This document shows positions 1 to 6,343 of a stretch of 11,491 nucleotides of DNA, in pieces. Every line of letters starts with the position of its first letter. The stretch's first letter is position 1. This DNA is from Dehalococcoidia bacterium (lineage in GTDB: Bacteria; Chloroflexota; Dehalococcoidia; Lucifugimonadales; Australimonadaceae). The notes under the pieces were generated by a model that was not told the origin of the DNA, did not search any database, and worked only from the letters and a program-made list of their open reading frames with translations. The stretch is from assembly GCA_021296055.1 (NCBI GenBank), contig JAGWBE010000022.1, positions 456-11,946 on the forward strand, given 5' to 3'. Position numbers and translations under genes: made by a program.

Positions 1-1270
1 CGCAGTGCCACACGGGGATGCGGTGCCCCCACCACAGTTGGCGGCTGATGCACCAGTCGCGGATGTTCTCCAGCCAGTCGAGGTAAACCTTGGCGAAGCG
101 CTCCGGGACGATGCGGATGGCGCCGCTCGTCACCACCTCCATGGCGCGCTCCGCCAGCGGCCCGGCGCGTACGAACCACTGCGTGCTGACGAGCGGCTCG
201 ACCACGACGCCCGAGCGCTGCGAGTGTCCCACTGCGTGAACGTGCGGCTCGCTCCGCTCCAACAGCCCCTCGCGCTCCAATTGCTTGACGATGGCCGCGC
301 GCGCCTCGAAGCGGTCGTAGCCTTCGTACGGGCCTGCGTTCTCGTTCATCGTTCCGTCGGGCGCGATGACGTTGACCTCCGGCAAGCCGTGGCGCCGCCC
401 TATCTCGTAGTCGTTCGGATCGTGCGCCGGGGTGACCTTCAGCGCCCCCGCCCCGAACTCCGGCGCGACCGCCGCGTCGGCGATGATGGGGATAGGGCGG
501 TTAAGCACCGGCAGCAGGAGGCGCTTGCCGACGAGGTGGACATAGCGCACGTCGTCCGGGTGCACGGCGACCGCCGTGTCGCCCAGCAGCGTCTCCGGGC
601 GCGTGGTCGCCACGGTTATGCGCCCCGAGCCGTCCTCGAGGGGATAGCCGACGTAGTAGAGCGCGCCCTCAACCTCCGCGTGCTCCACCTCCAAGTCGGA
701 CAGCACCGTGCGGAGCACCGGGTCCCAGTTGATCATCCGCTCGCCCCGGTAGATGAGGCCCTTGTCGTAGAGGCGCTTGAAGGTGGCGTTGACGGCGCGC
801 GACGGCCCCGGGTCCATCGTGAAGGCGTCGCGCGTCCAATCGCAGGATGCGCCTAACCGCCGGTGCTGGTCGTCGATATAGCCGTCATACTTCTCCACCC
901 ACTCCCACACGCGCTCCAAGAAGCGCTCGCGTCCCAACTCGCGCCGCGTCAGCCCCTCCTTCGCCAGCTCCCGTTCGACGACCGCCTGCGTGGCGATGGA
1001 GGCGTGGTCGGTGCCGGGCAGCCACAGCGCCTCGCGACCGCGCATGCGGTGGTAGCGCACGAGCGCGTCCTCGATGGCAGCGGTGAGGGCGTGGCCAATG
1101 TGCAGCTCGCCCGTGACGTTGGGCGGCGGCATGATGATGGTGAACGGCTCCTTCTCCGGGTTGGGAAACGCGCGGAAGAAGCCCGACGATTCCCACCATT
1201 CGTACAGGCGGCGCTCGACGCTCGAGGGGTCGTAGGCTTTCGGGAGAGGGCCTGCTGAGGCGCGAGTCAT
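1..1270 (-). CDS. valS: Valyl-tRNA synthetase, N-terminal part (cut by the window edge)
   Basis: Cytoplasmic class I aminoacyl-tRNA synthetase that charges tRNA-Val. I translated the minus strand by hand; 423 codons are visible and the frame stays open to base 1. Near the N terminus is a PPPNVTG block followed by the class I signature HIGH (residues 57-60), then LPGTDHASIATQ, typical of ValRS. Further on is the CP1 editing domain with TTRPETLLGDTAVAVHPDD. The visible part ends in the ISRQLWWGHRIPVWHC block. The KMSKS loop, anticodon-binding domain and C-terminal coiled coil lie outside the window. The start is well fixed: the stop codon of the upstream gene (1289-1291) is in the same frame, and ATG at 1268-1270 is the first usable start after it. 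I see no Shine-Dalgarno sequence before it, so translation may depend on re-initiation after the upstream gene 18 nt away. The identity is secure. Confidence 0.96.
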   Translation of the reverse strand, partial: MTRASAGPLPKAYDPSSVERRLYEWWESSGFFRAFPNPEKEPFTIIMPPPNVTGELHIGHALTAAIEDALVRYHRMRGREALWLPGTDHASIATQAVVERELAKEGLTRRELGRERFLERVWEWVEKYDGYIDDQHRRLGASCDWTRDAFTMDPGPSRAVNATFKRLYDKGLIYRGERMINWDPVLRTVLSDLEVEHAEVEGALYYVGYPLEDGSGRITVATTRPETLLGDTAVAVHPDDVRYVHLVGKRLLLPVLNRPIPIIADAAVAPEFGAGALKVTPAHDPNDYEIGRRHGLPEVNVIAPDGTMNENAGPYEGYDRFEARAAIVKQLEREGLLERSEPHVHAVGHSQRSGVVVEPLVSTQWFVRAGPLAERAMEVVTSGAIRIVPERFAKVYLDWLENIRDWCISRQLWWGHRIPVWHC

Positions 1271-1288
1271 ACGGCGGAGCGCGCGGCG

Positions 1289-1846
1289 CTAGGTCTTCGT
1301 CCGACGGTTGCGGTACTGCGCCACCTGCTCCGCGTACTCCGGGGGCGGGATCAACTGGCGCTTCTGCTCCGTGAACAGCCCGATAACCAGCATCAGCTGC
1401 CACGACCGGAACAGGACGTTGAGCGCCACCAAGCAGATGACGACCGACACGATGCCCGCGAACCACTGGCCGTCGCCGAACGTGCGGAAGATGCACAACC
1501 AGATGAAGGCGGCGAGTCCCGCCAGCGACACCAGCATCGAGAAGGTCAGCTGGGCGTAGTCCTCATTGATTTCGTTGCGCAGAATCCATCCGCACAGCCC
1601 GAACAGGGCGGCGATGACGAAGTAGGCGCTCACGAACACGACGCCGCCGGAGCGGGACTGGTCGAACAGCGCCCCCCAGATGCCCCACGGCAACGCGAAG
1701 AAGGCCAGCAGGAAGGCGACCAGCCACCATTGGGCGATCTTCTGCGGCCAGTTGACGATGTCGGTGGACAGGCCAAGCGCGCCCAGGCCGCGCGGACCCT
1801 CGTACCGCGGGTCGCGGTTCATGCCGGAGCCTGTGGTGAACTTCAT
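1289..1846 (-). CDS. Four-helix integral membrane protein of unknown function
   Basis: A 185-residue protein I do not recognise. Hydrophobicity suggests four membrane segments at about residues 39-61, 68-88, 100-121 and 128-157. The N terminus (about 38 residues, Gly/Pro/Arg-rich) is polar, and the C-terminal tail is basic (ends RNRRTKT). There are two tryptophan-rich stretches near the first helix (WPQK, WW, WGIW) and a single polar turn NEINEDY between helices 2 and 3. The start at ATG 1844-1846 is supported by a GGAGGA ribosome-binding site at 1851-1856; the next Met (residue 9) has none. It is the first gene of a probable two-gene unit with valS, 18 nt downstream. No catalytic motif is visible. 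It might be a lineage-specific membrane protein whose linkage to valS is positional only. Confidence 0.8.
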   Translation of the reverse strand: MKFTTGSGMNRDPRYEGPRGLGALGLSTDIVNWPQKIAQWWLVAFLLAFFALPWGIWGALFDQSRSGGVVFVSAYFVIAALFGLCGWILRNEINEDYAQLTFSMLVSLAGLAAFIWLCIFRTFGDGQWFAGIVSVVICLVALNVLFRSWQLMLVIGLFTEQKRQLIPPPEYAEQVAQYRNRRTKT

Positions 1847-1915
1847 GCCCTCCTCCTACGCGCCGCCCCAATCTTGCCCCAACACCGCGCCCCGGCGCAA
1901 GCAGGGCGGCGCGCC

Positions 1916-1945
1916 TTGACCGCGCGGCGGCGCGGGCGCTAGCCT
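1916..1945 (+). promoter_or_regulatory. Possible weak sigma-70-type promoter for the hydrolase gene
   Basis: Within the divergent 1847-1982 gap, TTGACC (1916-1921) is followed after 18 bases by TAGCCT (1940-1945). TTGACC matches five of six -35 bases; TAGCCT keeps only the first, second and last bases of TATAAT. The transcript would start about 30 bases before the hydrolase ATG. The hexamer CTAGCC recurs at 1939-1944 and 1955-1960, which could be a small operator or chance. The rest of the gap is GC-rich with no other clear signal. Confidence 0.3.
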
Positions 1946-1982
1946 TGCCCTACCCTAGCCGCCCGCGCGCAGAGGAGTCCGC

Positions 1983-2897
1983 ATGGCCTTCAAGTACAGC
2001 ACCTCCGGCAAGACCCAGACCGGCCGCTTGACCTACGAGAACACCGAGAAGTACATCAACATCAACGGCATCAACATCCACTACCACGAGGCAGGGGAGG
2101 AGCACGAGGACGCCATCGTCTTCCTGCACGGCGGCGGCCTCGGCGCGAGCGGGTGGTTCAATTTCTACCTGAACATCGAACCCTTCTCCGAGCACTTCCG
2201 CACCATCCTCATCGACATGCCCAACTTCGGACGCTCCGACGCCTACGTCCACACCGATGTCAGCGCCACGGAGCTGGACGGCGAGGTGCTCAGCGAGTTC
2301 CTCAAGCAGAAGGGCATCGCCAAGGCGAGCCTGGTCGGCAACTCCAAGGGCGGCGGCGACGCTATCCACTTCTCCGTCCACTACAACGACCAGCTCGACC
2401 TGCTCTGCCTGATGGGCGCGCGCACCGGCCCCTCGCTGTTCGACCCGCTGCCGCACGAGGGGACGCGCCTGCTGGGCGAGATCCTGCGCGAGCCGAGCAG
2501 GGACAAGGTCGAACGGGTGCTGCACCTGTTCGTGGCGGACGACGACATCATCACGCCGGAGTTCGTGGAGATGCGCTGGCAGTCGGTCACCGCCAACGAG
2601 GAGCATCGCCAGGCGCGCCTCAAGAGCGTGTCCATGCGCCCTAACTCGAACCTCATCCACCGCCTCCATGAGGTGAAGCAGCCCGTGTTCGTCGTGTTCG
2701 GCGCGCACGACCGCTTCGCGGCGCTGGACAGCAGCGTCTCGCTCATGCGCCACTACCCCAACTCGGAGCTCTACGTCATCCGCAACAGCGGCCACTGGGC
2801 GCAGTGGGAGACGCCCGACGAGTTCAACGAGATGACCATCGCGTGGGCGCTGCGCCAGAAGGCCGCTCAACGCGAGGCTGCGCCCGCCGCCGGGTAG
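1983..2897 (+). CDS. Alpha/beta hydrolase, meta-cleavage-product (C-C bond) hydrolase type
   Basis: A 304-residue cytoplasmic alpha/beta-fold hydrolase resembling the BphD/MhpC/CarC group, which split vinylogous 1,5-diketones made by extradiol ring cleavage. The oxyanion-hole motif HGGG is at residues 49-52, followed by LGASGWFNF, a pattern typical of that group. The nucleophile elbow is GNSKGG with Ser121, the acid is Asp243 in FGAHDRF, and the base is His271 in SGHWAQWE. The lid spans roughly residues 145-215 and holds Arg198, a possible equivalent of the substrate-binding lid arginine of BphD. The Lys after the nucleophile is unusual; the family commonly has Met or Leu there. ATG at 1983 has AGAGGAG at 1971-1977. 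No ring-cleavage dioxygenase is nearby, so a simple esterase or another C-C hydrolase role remains possible. Family is firm, substrate unknown. Confidence 0.88.
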   Translation: MAFKYSTSGKTQTGRLTYENTEKYININGINIHYHEAGEEHEDAIVFLHGGGLGASGWFNFYLNIEPFSEHFRTILIDMPNFGRSDAYVHTDVSATELDGEVLSEFLKQKGIAKASLVGNSKGGGDAIHFSVHYNDQLDLLCLMGARTGPSLFDPLPHEGTRLLGEILREPSRDKVERVLHLFVADDDIITPEFVEMRWQSVTANEEHRQARLKSVSMRPNSNLIHRLHEVKQPVFVVFGAHDRFAALDSSVSLMRHYPNSELYVIRNSGHWAQWETPDEFNEMTIAWALRQKAAQREAAPAAG

Positions 2898-2900
2898 GAG

Positions 2901-2949
2901 CGCGCTTCCATCGAAGCAAAGCGCGGGGCGTCCGCCGGGCGGGCGCCCC
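2901..2949 (+). repeat. Two overlapping inverted repeats between hydrolase and MFS genes
   Basis: CGCGCTT (2901-2907) is the perfect complement of AAGCGCG (2919-2925) with an 11-base loop. GGGGCG (2925-2930) pairs with CGCCCC (2944-2949) with a 13-base loop that can fold further. They share one base, so they can form in tandem or compete. No T-run follows either one, so a classical Rho-independent terminator is not supported. An RNA-stability or attenuation element is possible. Confidence 0.45.
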
Positions 2950-2968
2950 GTCCGCGTTCTAAGCGCCT

Positions 2969-4252
2969 ATGACCGAGCACCCGCCAGAGCCTCCCGTTCG
3001 CCGGGGCGTCTTCGCCGGATGGTGGATCGTCGGCGCGAGCATCCTCACCAACACGCTGACCACCGCCGTCTTCGCCCAGGGCTTTCAGGCATTCATCCCT
3101 TTCATCCTCGACACCTTCGGATGGACGCGGACGCAGCTGTCGGGGGCATTCTCCTTCCGCCAAGTGGAATCGGGCGCGGTTGGCCCGGCGCTCGGCTTCC
3201 TCGTCGACCGGGTGGGGCCGCGCAAGCTCATCATCGCGGGCGGCCTTATCGTCGGAATCGGCGTGATGGCGCTGAGCCAGGTGCGCGCGCTGTGGCACTT
3301 CTACCTCGTCTTCATCATCATCTCCGCCGGATTCTCGGCGGCCAACCACAGCATCACGTGGCCCGTCATCATCAGCCGATGGTTCCGCAGGCATCGCGGA
3401 CGCGCCGTCGGCATCGCCACGACCGGGCCGATCATCGGCGGCGCGATGGCGCTGCCCAGCACGCTGATGATTCAAGCGTGGGGATGGCGCCCCGTCCTGT
3501 TCGCCCTCGGCGCAATCACCGCTGTCGTCGTCGTGATTCTCGGCCTGCTCATCAAAGAGCGCCCCGAGGAATTGGGCTACGGCCCGGACGGCGACCCGCT
3601 CGACGCGCCGCCGCCAAGCACCTCCACCGAGCGCGCCGCCGCTCCCGCGCGCGACGGCGACCAGGGCCTCAGCGTGCGGCAGGTGCTGCGCTCGCGTGAG
3701 TTCTGGCTCTTCACCCTCTTCCTGGGCGCGATGAACATCTCCAGCAACGGCTTCAACGTCCACCAGATCCTCTACTTCGAGAGCCTCGGCATGGCGCGCA
3801 CCACGGCGGCGGCCACGGCGGTCATCGTCGTCGTCGCCAGCGGCATTGGACGCATCGGCGCGGGCGCGCTCGCCGACTACGTGGACTACCGCATCGTGCT
3901 GCTCGGCATGGGCGTGATGATGGCCGGCTCGCAGTTCTACCTGCTCGCCGTCCGCGCCGACACCATCTTGCTGGCGCTACCCTTCGCCGTCGTGATGGGC
4001 ACGGCGTTCGGCGGCGTCATCTCCATACGCCCCGTCGTCGCCAGCAGGCTCTACGGGCTGCGGAACCTCGGCGCCGCCATCGGCCTGCTGAACGGCGCGA
4101 CCCTCGCGGCGGGCGTCGCCGGGCCGCTGATGATGGGCATAGCGTTCGACCTGCGCGGCTCCTACGACCTCGCCATCTGGGCCGCCGCCGCGCTAGCAGC
4201 CACGGCCCTCGTCATGCTGCTCTTTATGCGCCCCCTGCGGAAGGAGGTGTAG
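2969..4252 (+). CDS. MFS transporter, monocarboxylate / oxalate-formate antiporter-like
   Basis: A 427-residue inner-membrane carrier of the major facilitator superfamily with about 12 helices. The N half (residues 17-196) has the family motif A as GFLVDRVGPRKL (76-87), with Asp80, Arg81, Gly83 and Arg85 in place. A polar Pro/Ala-rich central loop spans about 197-242. The C half carries a degenerate second copy (GALADYVDYR, 299-308). The profile fits carboxylate carriers of the OFA/MCT type rather than sugar transporters, so an organic or aromatic acid is a plausible substrate (inference). The start is fixed by an in-frame TAA at 2960-2962, nine bases before the ATG; no Shine-Dalgarno sequence is visible. 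It lies 71 bp after the hydrolase and is probably co-transcribed with it. The last 29 bases overlap the convergent TM2 gene. Substrate and direction of transport cannot be read from sequence. Confidence 0.9.
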   Translation: MTEHPPEPPVRRGVFAGWWIVGASILTNTLTTAVFAQGFQAFIPFILDTFGWTRTQLSGAFSFRQVESGAVGPALGFLVDRVGPRKLIIAGGLIVGIGVMALSQVRALWHFYLVFIIISAGFSAANHSITWPVIISRWFRRHRGRAVGIATTGPIIGGAMALPSTLMIQAWGWRPVLFALGAITAVVVVILGLLIKERPEELGYGPDGDPLDAPPPSTSTERAAAPARDGDQGLSVRQVLRSREFWLFTLFLGAMNISSNGFNVHQILYFESLGMARTTAAATAVIVVVASGIGRIGAGALADYVDYRIVLLGMGVMMAGSQFYLLAVRADTILLALPFAVVMGTAFGGVISIRPVVASRLYGLRNLGAAIGLLNGATLAAGVAGPLMMGIAFDLRGSYDLAIWAAAALAATALVMLLFMRPLRKEV

Positions 4253-4616
4253 GCGGCGTGTCCGGCCCTGCGCTGTCCAGTCTCCTCGCTATGGCTTGAG
4301 CCTTGAGCGAGTTGTACTCAAAAGAGAGCTTCTGATAGTTCACAACGTCAATAATCGTCCCGATGAAGCAGAACCCTGCTGTGAAGAAGTAGAGCAGACC
4401 CATCCCTATCTGCTCGAGGTAGAATCGCCCCACTCCGGCAATGCCGACAAAGCCTAGCAGGGTTAGCAGGAGCACCGTCATAGGTTCGCGGCGCCGCGCC
4501 CTATAGGTAATGGCAAAGGTGTCAGCCTGGGTGTCCGTCATTCCCTTTACCAGGTTGCCGACGAACAGAAGCTCCTCTCCTTCCAATTCGGGCATTATCC
4601 GCGCGATGTCTGCCAT
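4224..4616 (-). CDS. TM2-domain membrane protein
   Basis: A 130-residue small membrane protein. Residues 46-64 form the first helix, followed by the hallmark GRFYLEQIGMGLLYF (63-77), a short turn and a second helix (about 70-93) ending in DVVNYQK. This two-helix hairpin is the TM2 domain, found widely with no single assigned function. The N-terminal 40 residues are polar and mildly acidic, ending in a basic ARRRE run; the C-terminal tail is low-complexity (PDTPPTPPSAGGA). ATG at 4614-4616 has GGGAGG at 4619-4624, a very short spacing; Met8 lacks any ribosome-binding site. It follows the DUF2752-like gene by only 9 nt, so the two are surely co-transcribed. Its last codons overlap the 3' end of the opposite-strand MFS gene. 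Base composition here is clearly lower in GC than in the flanking genes. Confidence 0.88.
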   Translation of the reverse strand: MADIARIMPELEGEELLFVGNLVKGMTDTQADTFAITYRARRREPMTVLLLTLLGFVGIAGVGRFYLEQIGMGLLYFFTAGFCFIGTIIDVVNYQKLSFEYNSLKAQAIARRLDSAGPDTPPTPPSAGGA

Positions 4617-4625
4617 TTCCTCCCT

Positions 4626-4901
4626 TTATACCTTGCGGGCTCGTGTCTTGCGGGCCTGCAGGTTCATGATTCGATAAGAAAGCGCAACCACGGCCGGTAT
4701 GCCGAGCCAGTGCGAGTCCAGGGAGCTAGCCAGATCTCCTCTGAACAGGTATCCGATGGAGTGTCCAAGTCCGTAGCCCGGACTCTGAATGCCGAATACC
4801 CACTGCGGCCAAAACAGCGTGAAGTGCCTGTCGGATGCCGGATTGCTCACGGCAATCGCCAGCAATCCTACTGTCCACGCCAGAGCCTCAGGGTCAATCA
4901 T
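4626..4901 (-). CDS. Small DUF2752-like membrane protein
   Basis: A 91-residue protein if it starts at ATG 4899-4901. Residues 6-21 form one membrane helix. The block SPGYGLGHSIGYLFRGDL (40-57) then SHWLG (63-67) matches the layout of DUF2752 proteins, which usually read C-P-x-C-G-L-T-R, then HGDL and NPLG. Here both conserved cysteines are replaced (SPGYG), and the Arg of GLTR is His. A second helix covers about 66-80, and the tail is basic (ARKTRARKV). Pairing with a TM2-domain gene is, to my knowledge, common for DUF2752 genes, which supports the call. The frame is open further upstream, overlapping the oxygenase gene. A non-ATG start at CTG 4956-4958, correctly spaced from a strong ribosome-binding site, would give 110 residues. 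The start is therefore uncertain; function is unknown. Confidence 0.7.
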   Translation of the reverse strand: MIDPEALAWTVGLLAIAVSNPASDRHFTLFWPQWVFGIQSPGYGLGHSIGYLFRGDLASSLDSHWLGIPAVVALSYRIMNLQARKTRARKV

Positions 4902-4966
4902 GCTTCTCAGCGTAGCCGCCGTGCGAGACCCATTGGCGCAACGTCGCAGTGTCTTCAGATTGGCAT

Positions 4967-4974
4967 ACCTCCTA
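4967..4974 (-). promoter_or_regulatory. Strong Shine-Dalgarno sequence TAGGAGGT at the end of the oxygenase gene
   Basis: On the minus strand the stop codon TAG of the second oxygenase is part of TAGGAGGT, near-perfectly complementary to the 16S rRNA 3' end. The ATG right after it (4964-4966) is too close and gives only M-P-I-stop. Nine bases on is CTG (4956-4958), in frame with the DUF2752-like gene. A further eight-residue ORF (4907-4933) ends five bases before the ATG at 4901. Which start is used is unresolved. Confidence 0.5.
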
Positions 4975-6264
4975 CGGGATCGGGTTCTCGGGGTAGGAGC
5001 GGGTGAGCGAGTCGGGCTTGGCGAAGCCGCGCGCCGCGCGGGTCTGGACAACCTCGGCGTGGCGGGAGACGAGGTTGCGCCATTGAATGATGGTGTAGTC
5101 GGCCTTGTAGAGGCGCTCCCGGCGCCACCAGTCCTCGTTCTTGTAGGCGTGCTGCATCACCTCGCGCCCAAAGGAGTCGAAGTTGTTGAACCCGGGCGGC
5201 TCCATCGCGCGCGCCGTGCCCGGGTCCACCCACACGTCGCGGGCGAGGTACTCCTCGTGCTCGCGGTGGAAGTTCTCGCGCTCCTCCTCGGTCTGCGCCT
5301 GCGCGCCCTGGAGGATGGTGTACATGTGGTGCTCTTCGTCGACCGGCACGTACCACTCCCAGTGGAAAAGGCCCGGGCGCGGGAAACCGGGCACGTCGAG
5401 GCCGCAGGGCAGGAAGGGGCCGAAGCCGGGCGGATAGAGGCCGCCCTCCTTGGGCGGGACGTTGTCCAGGTCGAGCATGTTCATGTGGACCTTCACGCCC
5501 TCGACTTCGCCGACCCACGTGTTGACGCTGCTCTTAACGTGCATGCCGACAGGCGCGCCTGGCTCCTCGAGCAGCACGATATCGTCCTTGGTCTTGTTGA
5601 CCGTGCCGATGGGAAGGACGGCGCCGTAGCGCCACGCGGACGCCCAGTTGCGGTGGCCGTAAAGGTGGCCGGTGTCGTAGCCGTTCTCTATGGCCACGCG
5701 CCAGTTGGCGCGGATCTTGTAGCGCGTGGTCGGCAGCATCACCAGGTCGGGCGTGTTCCACAGCGTCGGCAGCACGTCCTCGCGCAGGGCGCGCGGCTCG
5801 CCGTCGCCGATGTACACCCAGACGAGCGAGAACTTCTCCTCGACCGGATAGGGCGGGACGGAGAGCTTGCCGACCAAGGCGCTGTCGTTCTCCGTGAGAA
5901 TGCTGACCAGCTTGCCGTCGCGGATGTCGTAGGTGAAGCCGTGGACGGGGCAGGTGATGGTGTTGGCGGTGTAGCACTCGACGCGGGAGGAGAAGGGCGC
6001 GGCGCGGTGAGGGCAGCGGTCTTCGACGGCGAACACCCTGCCGCGCACGCGCTTGAAGTAGATGCGCTCGCCGAGCAGCATCTCGTGGCGCGTTTCGCCC
6101 TCCTTCAGCTCGTTGCTGAAGAAGGCGGGGTACCAGTGGTTGCGGAGGCCCAGCTCCGCCTCCAAGTAGCGCTTCCAGGGGCGCTCGCGGCGCTCCTCCG
6201 GCGCTCCCTGCTGCTCCTGCACTTCGTCGTAGATGGCGTCGGCGCGCTCTGCCTCTCGAACCAT
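4972..6264 (-). CDS. Rieske non-heme iron oxygenase, alpha subunit (CarAa-like iron site)
   Basis: A 430-residue oxygenase that would use a [2Fe-2S] Rieske cluster and mononuclear iron to hydroxylate or demethylate an aromatic or related substrate with O2. The Rieske ligands are Cys84-x-His86 and Cys105-x2-His108. The iron site reads IENGYDTGHLYGH: bridging Asp197, His200 and His204, i.e. D-x2-H-x3-H. That spacing, with IENG(F/Y)D context, is as in carbazole dioxygenase CarAa, whereas many relatives have H-x4-H. The third ligand is probably Asp363 in NNFDSFGRE. HWEWYVPVDEEHHMY (301-315) is also shared with CarAa-type enzymes, which are homotrimers without beta subunits. The start at 6262-6264 has GGAGGG at 6272-6277; the longer frame to 6465 would read through a C homopolymer and the preceding gene and is rejected. 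It lies 79 bp after the first oxygenase. No ferredoxin or reductase is present in the window. Confidence 0.9.
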   Translation of the reverse strand: MVREAERADAIYDEVQEQQGAPEERRERPWKRYLEAELGLRNHWYPAFFSNELKEGETRHEMLLGERIYFKRVRGRVFAVEDRCPHRAAPFSSRVECYTANTITCPVHGFTYDIRDGKLVSILTENDSALVGKLSVPPYPVEEKFSLVWVYIGDGEPRALREDVLPTLWNTPDLVMLPTTRYKIRANWRVAIENGYDTGHLYGHRNWASAWRYGAVLPIGTVNKTKDDIVLLEEPGAPVGMHVKSSVNTWVGEVEGVKVHMNMLDLDNVPPKEGGLYPPGFGPFLPCGLDVPGFPRPGLFHWEWYVPVDEEHHMYTILQGAQAQTEEERENFHREHEEYLARDVWVDPGTARAMEPPGFNNFDSFGREVMQHAYKNEDWWRRERLYKADYTIIQWRNLVSRHAEVVQTRAARGFAKPDSLTRSYPENPIP

Positions 6265-6271
6265 TGCTTCA

Positions 6272-6277
6272 CCCTCC
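6272..6277 (-). promoter_or_regulatory. Ribosome-binding site fixing the start of the second oxygenase
   Basis: GGAGGG on the minus strand, seven bases before the ATG at 6262-6264. It decides between this start and an open frame extending another 67 codons upstream. Confidence 0.75.
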
Positions 6278-6290
6278 GAGGCGTGTTGCG

Positions 6291-6309
6291 GCGGGGCATG
6301 AGGCCCCGC
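6291..6309 (-). repeat. Perfect 7-bp hairpin upstream of the second oxygenase gene
   Basis: GCGGGGC (6291-6297) and GCCCCGC (6303-6309) flank a five-base loop. On the transcript it lies between the C homopolymer and the ribosome-binding site at 6272-6277. It has no T-run, so it is more likely an intercistronic RNA structure than a terminator. Confidence 0.5.
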
Positions 6310-6316
6310 TTGCGCA

Positions 6317-6332
6317 GGGGGGGGGGGGGGGG
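6317..6332. repeat. 16-base G homopolymer (C16 on the transcribed-sense strand)
   Basis: Sixteen uninterrupted G on the plus strand, in the 79-bp gap between the two oxygenase genes, 11 bases after the stop of the first and about 52 bases before the ATG of the second. Tracts of this length mutate by slipped-strand mispairing. Here it lies between genes, so any effect would be on expression, not on reading frame. Sequencers also misread such tracts, so the exact length is doubtful. Confidence 0.8.
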
Positions 6333-6343
6333 CATGTTCGCTG

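Noticed and set aside
5..856. 283-residue plus-strand open frame
   Set aside because: It is antisense to valS, whose translation is unmistakable; its His/Arg/Asp-rich composition is typical of shadow frames in GC-rich DNA.
1847..1982. A clear promoter for the 185-residue membrane protein on the minus strand
   Set aside because: The best pair I found (TTGCGC then CAAGAT) matches the consensus too poorly to report.
2901..2949. Rho-independent terminator after the hydrolase
   Set aside because: The stems are real inverted repeats but no T-run follows; I list them only as repeats. The same holds for the stems at 6291-6309 and 10454-10489.
1950..3763. Two long minus-strand frames (306 and 298 residues)
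   Set aside because: They are antisense to the hydrolase and MFS genes, which carry full family motifs; the frames show none.
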